NCBI GenBank assembly: GCA_015680685.1
Contig: MNCI01002086.1
Coordinates: forward strand, 66,781 to 130,780
DNA: 64,000 nt
Source of the DNA: Gnetum montanum
Lineage: Eukaryota > Streptophyta > Gnetopsida > Gnetales > Gnetaceae
Direction: 5' to 3'
The notes below the pieces were generated by a model that made no database searches, was not told the origin of the DNA, and saw nothing but the letters and a program-made list of their open reading frames with translations. A program made the translations under genes and the position numbers. Below are positions 11,843 to 22,984 of this stretch, piece after piece (position 1 is the first letter of the stretch; the number at the start of each line of letters is the position of its first letter).

Positions 11843-12420
11843 TTAAATAAAATTTAATATCACCATACCATGGATCATGCAATCGATTGGGAGAAAATGG
11901 GATATCGTTTTTCTCATAATGGATAATATGTGAAGAGGAATTGATTCTTTATCTTTGGGTGCATCACAATTTTCTAAAGTTGAGGCTTTGGTAATTATTT
12001 TGGTGAGACTAGTTCCTCTAACTAACTTGGCTAGGGTCCATTGAATATCATGTTCTTGCGACTTCATAATCCATTTAGCACACTTTTCACTAGGATCTTG
12101 TAATTTGGCCAAAGTAATGGTGGCTAGGTTAGGGACAATGAAAAAAACCTTTGCATTTAACAAATAGTAGCAAAATTTCTTTAAGGCTTTTATCACAACA
12201 TCCAATTTCTTCTCTCTACAGATGAGTATTTTAATTTTGCATTCTTTAAAGGTGCAGACATGAAATCTATGGGTCTCTCACCTTGATCACCTACATCTTG
12301 GGTTAAGATAGTAGCAGTAGTAACATTGCTAGAAAAAGCATATAAGTGGAAATCATTTTCATACCAAGGAGAAGCTAGGATAGGGACATCTATAATGACC
12401 TCTTTAATAGCAAGGAAAGC
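11843..12420 (-). pseudogene. RT-linked RNase H domain of element B
   Basis: The stretch shows R-P-I-D-F-M-S-A-P-L followed by Y-S-S-V-E-K (about 12215-12290) and then the connection region to 11843 ending in N-C-D-A-P-K. This is the position and sequence style of the gypsy RNase H after RT. The usual T-D-H motif reads V-P-N-L-A-T, so the third acidic residue is missing, a state common in dual-RNase-H elements where this domain degenerates. The frame agrees with the upstream half of RT. Confidence 0.7.
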
Positions 12421-12479
12421 ATTATTTCTTTCGTCTGTCTAGTGCATATTACTATCTTTCTTAAGTATCTCATTCAATG

Positions 12480-13330
12480 GTCTAACCAATTCAGCATAGA
12501 CAAGGATAAATTGTCTAATGAAATTAATCTTCCCAAAGAAAGCCCTTAGAGCAATCTTAGATAAAAGGTAAGGTGCTTCTAAAACTGCATTTACCTACTC
12601 AGGATCAATTGCAATCCCTTCCTTAGTTACTATATAACCTAGAAATTTACCACTTTGAACATCGAAGATGGATTTCTTTGCATTCAAAGTGATGCCAAAT
12701 TGTCTACATCTTATAAAAATATTTTTAAGGTCTCTAAGGTGCATACCCTAATTTTTGGAGAAAATAGTTAAATCATCTAGGTAAATAATAATGCACTTCC
12801 TAATTAGCCCTTCAAAAGTTTTGTCCATAGCTTTTGAAAGGTAAAGCCAATGTTTATGAGACCAAAGGGCATTTTAGCAATCAAAAAGTTCCCCATTTTG
12901 TTGTAAAAGCCATTTTATATTGGTCTTTCTTATTCACTAAGATTTGATTATATCTTGAATATCCATCCAAAAAGGAATACATTTGAGCATCGTTCACGAT
13001 TTGCAATTGCTCCTCCATAAGAAGGAGTGGATAATTATCCTTTATGCAAGAAGAATTAAGGTTGTAAAAATCAATGCATAACCTTAACTTGCTAGTTTGC
13101 TTCCTAATAGGCACTAAGTTTGATATCCAACTTGAATGTCTCATGGGGTAAATAATCTTGGATTCTAGGAGCTTATTAATTTTTTCTTTCATTAGGGCTT
13201 GAAGCTTGGGATTTATAAGTCTAAGTTTTTGCCTAAATGGTTTCATTTCTGGCTTAAGGCGGATTGTATGTGTCATTATTAATGGATTGAAAGTTCTAAG
13301 ATTTTCATAAGTCTAAGCTAAAACATCATT
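12480..13330 (-). pseudogene. Reverse transcriptase domain of element B pol
   Basis: The fingers/palm string L-R-L-C-I-D-F-Y-N-L-N and the K-D-N-Y-P-L-L region lie at 12881-13276. The catalytic Y-L-D-D is intact near 12774-12785 but sits in a different frame, so a frameshift lies between. The thumb region with F-L-G-Y and L-R-A-F-F-G follows to about 12480. It runs in the same frame as the upstream RNase H at 13682-14098, separated only by stops. Confidence 0.85.
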
Positions 13331-13681
13331 AAACTCATGTAGCAATTCAACTAGGCTTTGTCTTTCATTTGGATGTACACAAACTCCTATTTTAATAGGG
13401 CATTGTTGTCCTTTCTTTTGAATTTGAATTGTTTCAGTTTCAGCTAACATTTACCAATTAGTATTTTTAGATAAGCTTATGGTTTTGGTATGTAAGTCAT
13501 CAAATAATGCTTCCCTAGTTGTTATTTCAAGAGATATTTTATTTAAGAATATAGCATCCTTTGATATATCTCCTTGATCACTAAATTTTCTTTTAGAAAA
13601 TAAAAATTTACAAACATGATTATCATCGTCAAATACTTGAAAAGAAAAGACATTATTAGGAATAGAATAAGACTTATCTTT

Positions 13682-14098
13682 TTAAATAATAATTAATGAA
13701 TCCCAAGCATTGTGCTTAAAAGGGACATCCAAAGTAGTGGCCATTTGGGTGAGTGCATCGAGAACATAATGTTCTTCTCTTGGTATATGTTCAATGGTTA
13801 TGTGTTCAAACTCTTTTAAAAGTTCAAGAATATAAGGTTTATATGCTTTTATGGTGCCATATTTATTGTCAAAGATTCCATTAACTTGATTTATTATTAG
13901 TTGAGAGTCATTATAGATCTTAAGTTTGGGTAAGTCATAGTATTGAGCTAGCTTGATCCCATGTATAAGTGCTTCATATTCAACCATGTTGTTAGTCATA
14001 GGTTGTGTGAAATTAAGGACTTTAAGGATAGAAGCTTTGTTAGGAGGTACAAGCATTATTCTTGCTTCACATCCTTTCTTGGAAAAGGCACCATACAC
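13682..14098 (-). pseudogene. Extra (archaeal-type) RNase H located between protease and RT in element B
   Basis: About 138 residues with RNase H motifs in order: Y-G-A-F-S-K-K-G (first Asp changed to Tyr), N-N-M-V-E-Y-E-A-L (Glu kept), Y-N-D-S-Q-L (Asp kept) and H-Y-V-L-D-A-L (Asp kept). The N-N-x-x-E-Y-E-A motif matches the second RNase H of Tat elements and the F copy at 48146-48800. It shares its reading frame with RT at 13276-12881, interrupted by only a few stop codons, so it was part of the same polyprotein upstream of RT. Confidence 0.85.
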
Positions 14099-14565
14099 TC
14101 TCAGTATCTAAGTGTTTAAGTTAGTGAAATCTAAAAAATTAGCCCTTTGATTAAGGTAACAATGACCGTCATCAAAATTTGGCTCATCTTCTAATGTTAG
14201 AATCTTATTTATATCCTTATCATTTTCTAATGGTGGTGGGTCACCAAAAAGAAATGTTCTTCCATCATGTTGGTGATATGGTAAAGTATTGTCATAAACT
14301 TCTTCACACTCTCTAAAAGCTTGGAATATTGGGTAGAATATGTGTACAAAAAAGGGTTTATGCTTAAAGTTTTACATATATCATCATTCATCAAATATTC
14401 ACCAAGCCCTAGCTGAACAACTCCAACAAAAAGATTGGTATTGTGATTTCCTAGAGATTTATTCTATTGATCGAAAGTTGTTACTACTTTTTTTATAAAA
14501 AGTTCCCTTGGTATACACATATATTTAGATTTTCTTTTGATATGAATTAATAATTCTAAGAAATC
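14099..14565 (-). other. Protease to RNase H linker of element B
   Basis: A weak acidic coding trace (E-D-E-P-N-F-D-D near 14170) continues between the protease and the extra RNase H, with a frameshift somewhere in this stretch because the protease and RNase H frames differ. This stretch and part of the protease are also found as a detached copy at 28758-29411. Confidence 0.5.
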
Positions 14566-15000
14566 TTACCAAAAGAAGCCCCAAAACTTGGCTCCAAAAG
14601 TCTTACATATAAGAACACCATAAGTGGGTGACATATCAACTACTAAAATACTTGTATAACATGTAAAAGTAAGGTATTGTTTAAGTTGTACTTTTACTCC
14701 CTTTAATGAACCTACTATAGGTACATTAGATCCATTGAGTTGTATCACACTTTTTGCTTATGGTATCATTTGTGCTCTTAATGTTTTACATACCTCAAGT
14801 GGCATGATGCTAATAGTTGTTCCAGAATCTATTAAATAATTATGAACATTCTTTCCTAAAATAATCAAAGTTATCAGGAGAGGAGGTTGATCTTTCTTGT
14901 TTGACATGGGATTGCTTGAGTTTTGTATTGATAATGCACTAGGACTTCTGTAAAATGAACTTTTTTTTTGGTTGTTGGGATTTTTCTTTATTGGTTTCAT
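14566..15000 (-). pseudogene. Retropepsin-like protease of element B
   Basis: The active-site string I-D-S-G-T-T-I-S-I-M-P is intact at about 14800-14835, followed by L-N-G-S-N-V-P-I-V-G and a C-terminal D-M-S-P-T-Y-G-V-L-I that fits retroelement aspartic proteases. It is in the same frame as gag (start 16623), with one stop between the halves. Downstream it leads into the extra RNase H rather than directly into RT. Confidence 0.8.
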
Positions 15001-16623
15001 GTGTATGAACTATCTTTTGAATCACATCTTTCATTTCATTAAAGTGTAGATGATCATACATTGAAATGCTGGCTTTAACTCTCTTCAAATCCTCAACTAG
15101 ATCATAAGGCTTATGTTCATCTTTGGCTTCCTGTTGAGGTGGAGTTCTTCTAGGTATAGAAGGGGAGTTTGGTCATTGTGGGGCATTTGCTTGGGATGGA
15201 CTAGTTTGATTATTTATGTTGTTTTGACTAGGAACTCTTCTGTTTGAAGTAGTATAAGGATTATTCCTAGTTTTTTATTGTGTGGTGTTCATAATGTCGC
15301 TAAGTCTATGCTAGCAAGTGTTATGTGGGTTGGGATCACTTACCATGACTTATTCCAATGAGGAAACTTCTTCATTATCTATTTCATGAGGTTTGTTAAG
15401 GACCATAATATGGGTTTTCCCATTTTGTTAACTTTGGGCATTGTTATCATATAATGCTAAAAATTGAGGACAAGTTTTCTCAGAATGTTACCTAGTGTTA
15501 TGAAGATAACCATAATCATCATTGATTGATGTGTTCAATTTTTTAGATTATATAGGAACTTTATTGTTATTTCATTTCAATTCAACTACTTTATTGGAAA
15601 GCTTTTGAAATGAAGTTAGTATTTGCATCATTTGTTTTTTGTTTGACAAGTAGATGCATTAGGATTAGACATTCCATTTGGATTTATGATGAATTGGATC
15701 AAAGCTTTCGATTGGTCATCACTTAAACCAATATTTGGTGGTAAAAAGGAAGAGGATGTGGGATCTTAAAAACAACTACTTGTAGGTTGAGTCATTTGAA
15801 GGGGAGTGGGCATTTGGAACAAAGTATTATTCATTTGGAAAACTTGTGATGGCAAAGGGATAGATTGTATAGGATTGCTAACATTCATCATTCCAAATTA
15901 AGTTTGCATGCTATTCATCAAGGTAATTTTTTCTAACTCAATAGCTTTGGCCATTGCTCCTTGTATTTTCATTATGTTGGGATCTAATTTAATGGCATAG
16001 GTGAAGAATGGGTTAATAGTAGAAAGGTAGAAATTGAGAATACCATCAGGTTGTGGATGCATCTCATTTGGCACATAAGCAAGTTGATAGAGGAATCTTG
16101 AGTTATAGTCACAGACATTTTTCCCAGGTATTTTTCTTAGCCTTGTGAAATTGCTTGATGCTAGGGTAAGGCTAGTGAACTTATTGAACTAAAGTAGGAA
16201 CTTATTCTTAAAATTTTGCCATGAGTTGATAGAGGCATTTGGGAGCATTAAAAACCATTGGGTGGCTTTGCTCTTGAAAGTTATCACAAAGACCCTACAT
16301 GCTAAATAATTTTGGACAATGTTATGGATGCCTAGTAAAGTTTAAAAACATTATATATGTTGGTGGGCATCATTAGTAGGGCTTGTGGAATCGAAGAAAA
16401 AATTTATGTTTTGGAGTGATTTCAGAATATCATGATAGTTGGTGAAGTTAAAGGGGTTGCTCACCAAGGGAGCTAGGGGTTGATTGGCTTCCATCCTAGT
16501 TCAAGTTCTTTTAGGGATAGAGCTTGGTAAATGTGAGGCTTGTTGTTTTCTTAAAATAAAGCGATGGGTGGCTGGTCGGTTAGGGGTAGGGGTAAATGAT
16601 TCTTGTTGGGAGGTTTCGCTCAT
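15001..16623 (-). pseudogene. Gag of element B
   Basis: The start is set at 16623 (Met-Ser-Glu-Thr), in frame with a second Met at 16494 and with the protease. The capsid-like middle has A-T-Q-W-F, F-K-N-K-F and Y-N-S-R-F-L strings around 16000-16280, the pattern of retrotransposon gag domains. A proline- and methionine-rich stretch follows at 15780-15880. No zinc knuckle is clear. Several stops interrupt it. Confidence 0.75.
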
Positions 16624-17169
16624 AAAATGAAATTTATGCTAAAATAAAACTATAAAATTAAGTAAAGCAAAAAAAATATTGAAATAATAATAATAATATA
16701 TTTTTTATATAGATTTTGATAGAAAACTAAATTTTTCTATATATAAAATTGTAAAAAAATAAATGCAGGAAATTGTAATATATAAAATTGAAAGAAAGTA
16801 AATCTAAAAAAAATGATGTTATTAAGGAGGACCACCTCACCAAAGTTAAGGGTAAGGTAAGAACCACCCAAAATGTGAAATTTGAAAACAAGATAGATAA
16901 AATGAGGGTTTCGAGAGACAAAATTAAACTAAAAAAAATGGTGATAACTATGAACCATATTGGAAGTGAGGATTTTGGTAATGAAAATGATAATTTTCAA
17001 GAACTAGGAAACAAAAATTCTTTTGAAAATAGAAACATAAAATAAACAAAAAATTTCCAAGAATAGAAAAAAAAACAAGAATTTTCAATAGAAAAGGTCA
17101 ACAAAAATAATTTTTGAAAATGAAATAGGAACAAGAAACAAAATAGGATAAAGAATAGGAAACAAAATA
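16624..17169 (-). other. A/T-rich leader of element B
   Basis: This lies between primer site and gag. It is very rich in A runs on the plus strand (16640-17160), with no domain-bearing ORF. A plus-strand reading frame of lysine-rich residues is a composition effect. Confidence 0.5.
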
Positions 17170-17188
17170 GGCCCTCCTTCTAGTGCCA
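17170..17188 (-). other. Primer-binding site of element B
   Basis: Minus strand TGGCACTAGAAGGAGGGCC. It corresponds base for base, apart from two differences, to the primer site of Tat element F (TGGCGCTCGAAGGAGGGCC, 55308-55326), and both are separated from the LTR by 5-6 bases. I cannot name the priming tRNA with confidence; it is not tRNA-Asp. Confidence 0.7.
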
Positions 17189-17193
17189 AAAGG

Positions 17194-17351
17194 TGTTGAG
17201 GCATAAATTTTGGACATTTAGAAAACTTGTTTATGGAGACTTATTGCCTAGGGAACCTCCTGTATGGGTATGAAAACCCAGGAACAGCCTCAGATAGTTG
17301 GGCAATGTGGTGTTTCATGATGTATATAGATGCTAGGAAGTTAAACAACTT
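17194..17351 (-). repeat. 5' LTR of element B, fragment interrupted by element C
   Basis: It begins TGTTGAGG on the plus strand next to the primer site, then is cut at 17352 by the TGATGAG terminus of element C. The remainder should lie right of C (from about 25816), but the far end was not identified and no second LTR copy is in the window for comparison. Confidence 0.6.
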
Positions 17352-18134
17352 TGATGAGTGGCGAGGTACCCCTACACTCAACCATAGGAATACGAGCGTT
17401 AAACGTGCGATCTGGTCGAACTTCGCAGACGGACTAGTTGTGGCATCTAGATAGTTAGCCTTAGGTCGCAGTTCGCTGTCTTCCCACCTATACTAGTATT
17501 AGCTTTCTCATGTATGATTTAGTCTAGAGTGAGGTGTATGATGTGTTTTCTAATCTAATGCTACTCCTGAAGGCAATGGAAGATAATATTAACTAAGCTA
17601 AGAGAGAAGGGTGAGAGAGAATCTAGGCTAGCCTAAGTGCGATGAGCATTCATTCCTTGATTATTCGTACACATCTTGGACTTCGTGCATGACTACCACT
17701 GGGATTACCAAGCGTAGATCCTAGGTACACTACTAGGTTTCCAAGTAGTCACACTTAAATGCTCGTAATCAAGTTGTACTCATTTCGTGTTTAACAAGAG
17801 TTTAGGGTAAGAAGGTATTAACTAAGAAAGCAGTAAATAACAATTAATTAAATAATTAAGCTAAGTGAATGCTGCAATGATGAAGTAATCTCGATCTTTA
17901 TTTTCGATCATGTGCGTGTCCAAGTACGTCACACTCGAATAAGGATGTTGTACAATTACATTCACCACACTGTAGGCATACACTAAGAGGAAAGGGTTTG
18001 AGAGAAAGAAATGAAAACTAAAAATAAAAATAAACTGATTACTAACTGATCTGTCTACCTCTTATTTATAGATGAGGAGATAGGCTGTGATATCGCGTAC
18101 GTGATATTGCTGTTGACCAAAATGTGACTCATCA
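17352..18134 (-). repeat. 3' LTR of element C (LTR-b, 783 bp)
   Basis: Plus strand starts TGATGAG and ends CTCATCA. The minus-strand TATA box is at 18061-18071, giving a U3 of only about 65-75 bp. U3 holds the near-palindrome GATATCGCGTACGTGATAT (18089-18107). The LTR is about 90% or more identical by eye to 25131-25815. A polypurine tract abuts it at 18135. Confidence 0.85.
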
Positions 18135-18146
18135 TACCCCCACGAC
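18135..18146 (-). other. Polypurine tract of element C
   Basis: Minus strand GTCGTGGGGGTA immediately before the TGATGAG start of the 3' LTR. The same tract precedes the LTRs at 32127, 36229 and 60245 and, in plus orientation, at 29976-29986. It primes plus-strand synthesis. Confidence 0.75.
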
Positions 18147-18280
18147 TGAATGAAAAATCATCCTCGAGTTACAGTGATTACAGAATGGATAGGTATGAGA
18201 TTATTGGATGGTGAAAATGGGTTTATGTCGTAGAGTGGAATGAAAAAAAATTGAGACACAACACAAAGAATGTGCTACAA

Positions 18281-21063
18281 CTACAAAATTTGTGGAACTG
18301 ATGTAGTTTCTGGTGGCGGTGGCTCCTCCATTGGTGCTTTCCCCTTGTCTTGTGCTCGAGGTCTTGAGGCTTGATGGCGTTGAAGTATGGCCTGGAGTTT
18401 CTCCTCTTTAGTTTGGGGATCTTGTGTCGTTCATGCTAATGTTCTAATGTTTGACGGAGTAGGCACTTCCCATGGGTAGGGTAGTTGCAGAAACATTTGA
18501 TTGGCCTTGACATACCAGGCCGCAAATACCCATCGTTCCTCCTCGTAGGCTCTGGCTTTGTCTTTGTATTCTTGAAAGTCCACAAGACGTCAAGCCAAAT
18601 CTATTGCAACATCTTTTTATCCTTGGTAGCTTTCCTTCACCACCTCAAGTTTAGAACTTCCAATCTCCAGTTTTTGCAATATATTCTTGTGTTCTGCAAG
18701 TTCTATTTTGTTTTTGATGTAGCTAGTAGCTACCTATTTCTTGAGCTTTGTTCTTGGGCACCCTACTGTTAACATGGAAAGGTTGGCATACCGCAGGTTT
18801 GCCAACTCCATGTATTCTGTAAGATCTTGAATCTGTAAGTCCCGGTTCTTAACTTCCACCTGGTGGGCTAAGGAATATGTGTCCAATATGGCCCACCAGT
18901 TAGTGTGCTGAGCACTGATAGAGTTGATGTGGGCCTTGGCCATATGGATCTCCTTCTCAAGAATCTGTTTATGCATCCCCACCTAGTCTCAGAAGTGCTC
19001 CTTTAGCTTTTCATGTTGTTTAGCCTCATTTCGCCATGCACTTATTGTGCATACCTCCTCCATTGAGAGGGTTCAGTTCTCCCTGGCTAAATGGCTCATG
19101 TCTTGGTTGACTCAGATGAATTGTTCTTGCAACTAATGAAAGTGTTCCTTGAGAACATTCTTTTGCTTCTCTATAGAGATCAACTGAAGGTTGTCAGCAA
19201 CAAGCTACTTGTTTTCCTCCTGTAAGGCCTTGAGTAGCTTGATATGCATATGAGTTTGTGCCTATGCTGCAGAGGCATCCTAAACAGCCTTTTCTTTTTC
19301 TTCAGCCACCTTTTTATTCTCTATTAGTAGTTTGGTTAGTTGCTCAGTTTTGAAATTATCTAGCTAGTCTATGGGAACAAATTGCAAGGGGTCCCACTAT
19401 GCTGCTTGTAGGGCCATGAGCTGCTCTTGTAATTTTTGCACCTCTGCTTCAGCATGCTCAGCCCTCACTTTTATTAAGACTAGCTTCCCCTTAGTGGAAA
19501 TAAGGTCTAATTGAATTGTTGTAACATCTTGAGGGATGTCAAACAGAGACATCATTATTTGTCCTGTTTGTAGTAATCGATCAAGCACATCCTCATGTTC
19601 CACAGGAGTCATTGAGGTTTCGACCAAAGTTTGAGCATCCCGTCCTCCCGTAAGATCTACCAATGGTACAACAGGTACATTGAATAATTCTTTGATGTGG
19701 TCTGTGACCACTTCTGTGGCTTTTGCTGCATCTTGGTGTTGCATGACCACCATTGTGGCCCCTTTACCAGTCTCTAATTGCACTTGGAAAGATGCAATGT
19801 TTCTCGAGATCTGTTGTGACCAGGTACTTTCCTCTCCTCCTATATGAATAGACACTTTACCCCTTGTATGATCCAAAGAAACTGTGGGTTGTATGACATC
19901 ATCAATGATGCGAAAGAGATTTACGTCATCACGACTTCCCCAACTGACCGTCTCAGCGATTGCCCTGAGATGGCTCATCGACGGTCTGTAATATTGCGGC
20001 AGCAGTGGTTGATCTTGGCCGGTGCTAGGTCCTACTTCTTATTGTTGGTTGGATCTTGTACTTGGAAGTTGGATAGGTCTTGCAAGTTGAGTTGCAGTTG
20101 GTCCAACTGTTTGTTCTTCTTCTTGTTCTGGTCCCAACGTCTCACCAGTGATTTTCCTTGTGACTGGTGGCTTTAACAGTTCAGCATATGAAGCATTTTG
20201 GGCTTTTTAGAGGACATCATTAGTTTATCCCTTGATACCAACACGTCAACATAGCTTTCTAATAAGATAAGGGAAGGGCAACACCATCTTCCCTATCTTC
20301 TGTTCCTTGAACCACCTTAGGATCTCTATTAAGTATAGATGGGGTAGGTTAGCATTAACCTTTTCCATTAGCACTATACATCCTCTTGCCACATATGTTG
20401 AGATTCTTTTTAAGCCCTTCGTGGGGAAGAGGTGATACATCCCAATTTTAAAGTAGATCCTCTCCTCCGTCATCAACTCTCCAAATGTCTTATCCCTGCC
20501 ATACGTCCTTTCCAACCAAACTCGTTGCACATCGGGGTTTGAACGGGTAGATAACTGAGCAACCTGGGGCCTTGTATTTGGAAGGTTTAATACTTCTAAA
20601 ATGGCTTGTGTGGAGAAATCAACTATCACACCACAAATATTAACCGTGGTGCCTTGTTCTCTGTTGTGCCAGAACTGGTACATCTCTCACAAGTACCAGG
20701 CACCGCTTTCATAGAGGATCGGCCATAAGGGAGACCCCTTGAGGTGATCCCTATAGCCTCAGGAGAAAATTCTGTAAAGGATTTAAAGTTTAATTCCAAA
20801 ATCATTGCAGGGAATGTGGATCTTTTGTGGATAGTTTGAACATAATCCTGGGGCAACGTGAGATGTTGTCCATGTTCAGGTGTTGCAGTAGCTCCTCCTT
20901 CTGCCTGTTCGGATTGTATGGTAGGAGGGTCCTCTTGATGAATGCTAAATGATTGTTCCTCCTATTCTACATGTTGTCCGGTAGGGACTTGTTCTTGGCC
21001 TCTCCTAGGTCGTTTACTTCCACCTTGGGTAGGAACTTCTCGTTGTCCATGTTTCGGGGCCAT
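18281..21063 (-). pseudogene. Env-like ORF of element C (plant transposon protein domain plus coiled-coil tail)
   Basis: Start at 21063 (Met-Ala-Pro-Lys), stop TAG at 18281-18283, about 927 codons. A basic N-terminus is followed by a domain at 20246-20740 with V-I-V-D-F-S, R-I-Y-F-K-I, H-L-F-P-T-K and F-P-Y-L-I-R-K-L-C. This matches the putative plant transposon protein family that Athila-type elements carry in their env-like ORF. The rest (19980-18290) is Gln/Glu/Leu-rich and predicted coiled coil by heptad pattern. One frameshift near 20700 and scattered stops make it a pseudogene. No transmembrane segment is evident. Confidence 0.75.
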
Positions 21064-21535
21064 CTATAATCACATGGGGCCAAGTGTTAGTAAGGTTGTT
21101 TTCAAAGTTAATTTATACCTTACTGCTTGCCTTAACTACTTCAATTTTATTCTATCTCCATGTGATGTTTCCAAAATGATTGTAATAGTGAGTCTTGTTA
21201 CTTAGGTGGTTTTCCAATTTTAGTTTCCCGGTGTACCTAGGGATGAAATTATTCTTGGCACAATTTATCCTTATTATTATAATTAATTACCCTTAATGAT
21301 GTCCTTTGGGCAATGAGAAATTCCAAAAAAGTTATGCGTTATTTGGTGTATGTCCCTCCCCCACGACTAAGTTGAACACTCTAGGTTCAAGTAGGTTCAA
21401 ACAGAATGAAAATTGAAGTACCAGCAAGCGAGATATAGTTAGAAAAGAAAGGGTCGCTCAATTTCCAATCGTAGAGAAAAAATTTGAAAAGTTTCCCCGC
21501 ATGAATTGTGAAAAATTGCTAAGTGTTGCGAAGGG

Positions 21536-21538
<3 letters not shown>
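21064..21538 (-). other. Leader between internal TATA block and env-like ORF of element C
   Basis: No ORF is supported. It includes a CTCCCCCACGACTAAG string at 21356-21371 that resembles the element's own polypurine tract on the minus strand (GTCGTGGGGGAG), raising the possibility of a second, central plus-strand primer. Confidence 0.4.
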
Positions 21539-21569
<31 letters not shown>

Positions 21570-21650
21570 GCTTCACTATTTATAGCTAGATGGGACGCGA
21601 TATCGCGGCCCAACAATGTTTAGGCTTGAAAGAAAATACCAAATTTTTAG
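21539..21650 (-). promoter_or_regulatory. Putative internal promoter of element C with 30-bp G run
   Basis: The minus-strand TATA box CTATAAATAG is at 21576-21585. Directly upstream on that strand lies the perfect 12-bp palindrome CGCGATATCGCG (21596-21607), the core of which recurs in the LTR U3 at 18089-18097. Downstream of the TATA box a run of 30 G on the plus strand (21539-21568), preceded by GGGGGA, lies about where transcription would start. The 513-bp spacing to the env-like ATG is similar to A and D. Promoter function is inferred. Confidence 0.55.
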
Positions 21651-21924
21651 GGTGTTTTTGGCAATTAAAAATGGAAATCAAGGACATGTGTCAAGTGTTT
21701 AAGGGTTCTAGGGTAATTTAACTTGTTTCGAAGGCACGAATAATGATATGTGGGTGGACTTGAGCAATAAGGCCTTGGGTGGTAAGTGAGAGAAAAAGGC
21801 CATGTAATGGTTACATAGGAACGTTGGAATTTGGAGGGATAGTAAATAAGGGAAAGAATGTTATGAAAAATAGGCTATAGGGTAAGAAATGGTGTGTGAG
21901 AACTATGTCATAAGTGCAAATTAC

Positions 21925-22560
21925 AAAAATTACGCAAGTGGGTCCTCCCCAAAGTAGGTTCCGACTTATAATGCCCTTGCATAACCACACTTGAAAGTGT
22001 CCTTGGGCACTCGAAGGGTTAAATGTAATCCACATTGATTCGACAAAACACACACATGTAAGTATCACTGGAATGAGGTAAGAGTTCTATGCTACACGAG
22101 ACACATGCAACAATTACATGAACAACGAGATGAGATGGTGTATAGAAGGGATTGTAGAGATTGGGACATGACGTAACTGACCCAGGGCACAATGAATCCT
22201 ATATGTAAAGCATGATTAACGTGTCATTAACCCGTCGTTCCAAGATCAGGACCAAGTCCATTCCTCTAATTAGTGACATTGCATTGTTTCATCCCATGAT
22301 GAGCAACTATGAGAGTACCATAACAACAAGGCATAGGATCACTTGGCATTTTGTTCAAGGGAGGAGTGATTTTTGTTGTGTGGCACTTTTCTTTTTATTT
22401 TCTTGTTCTTTTTCTTCTTTCTTCTCTCTTTTTTTTTGATTGCTGAATCTAGAGAAGCTGCCAACCTTCAGGCATGGGTGCATGTCTTTCCAATTGGACC
22501 CCCAAGAACAACATTGGATTTTTGAGTGCCCTTTTAATTCCTCTTACTTCCATTTTTTGT
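21925..22560 (-). other. Conserved non-coding module, copy in element C
   Basis: Hairpin arms TTACGCAAG (21930-21938) and CTTGCATAA (21976-21984) pair fully on the minus-strand RNA if one U-G wobble is allowed. The loop includes GGTCCTCCCCAAAG, shared with E and G. The AGGCATGGGT string follows at 22470-22479 and a T-rich tract at 22380-22440. No ORF is supported. Confidence 0.55.
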
Positions 22561-22984
22561 TAGATCTACAAGGATCTTAGTACAACCACGTTGTATGATA
22601 ACTCTCACAGACATCACCAAAGAGAATCCACAAGTCTCCTTGATGTCACACACTAATCATTCCCTCTTGGTCCATCTTTCTTCATTTTGGGTACAATGAA
22701 CACAAAATTAATTTTAAGTTTTAAGAATGTCAAGAATATCACTGTACCCTCGAATAGAACCTCTTATTTGTAGAATGGATGAGTGGGTGTAATGGGCTCA
22801 CTGTCCAAATAATTGATAGCTTGAGACTTGATAACATAGAACACACCTCAACCAACGAGCTACATGAGTGTTTTATTCATAGATGAGATTACTTACAAAA
22901 AGACAAAAAATAAAACAAGAAATTTGAGAAATGAAAAAATGGAAAACAAAAAGTTGTAAAATTAAGGAAAATAAAAAGTGGTTA
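22561..22984 (-). other. Non-coding stretch downstream of gag in element C
   Basis: AT-rich, with an A-rich part at 22895-22980 equivalent to the stretch after pol in element A. In A about 4 kb of pol lies between gag and this zone; here none remains. Confidence 0.45.

Larger units (their letters stand above)
9775..17351 (-). mobile_element. Element B: old Tat-related element with RNase H upstream of RT
   Basis: Minus-strand order: LTR fragment (17194-17351), primer site (17170-17188), A-rich leader, gag (16623 down), protease (15000-14566), an extra RNase H (14098-13682), RT (13330-12480), RT-linked RNase H, integrase (11660-10560). The primer site equals that of Tat element F in type and spacing. 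Both ends are interrupted: A is inserted in the 3' region and C in the 5' LTR. The right-hand LTR remainder may resume at 25816. The extra RNase H position is unusual for Tat. Confidence 0.8.

Noticed and set aside
16788-17045. Lysine-rich plus-strand ORF of 85 codons
   Set aside because: Composition effect of the A-rich leader of element B, opposite to the element's sense strand.
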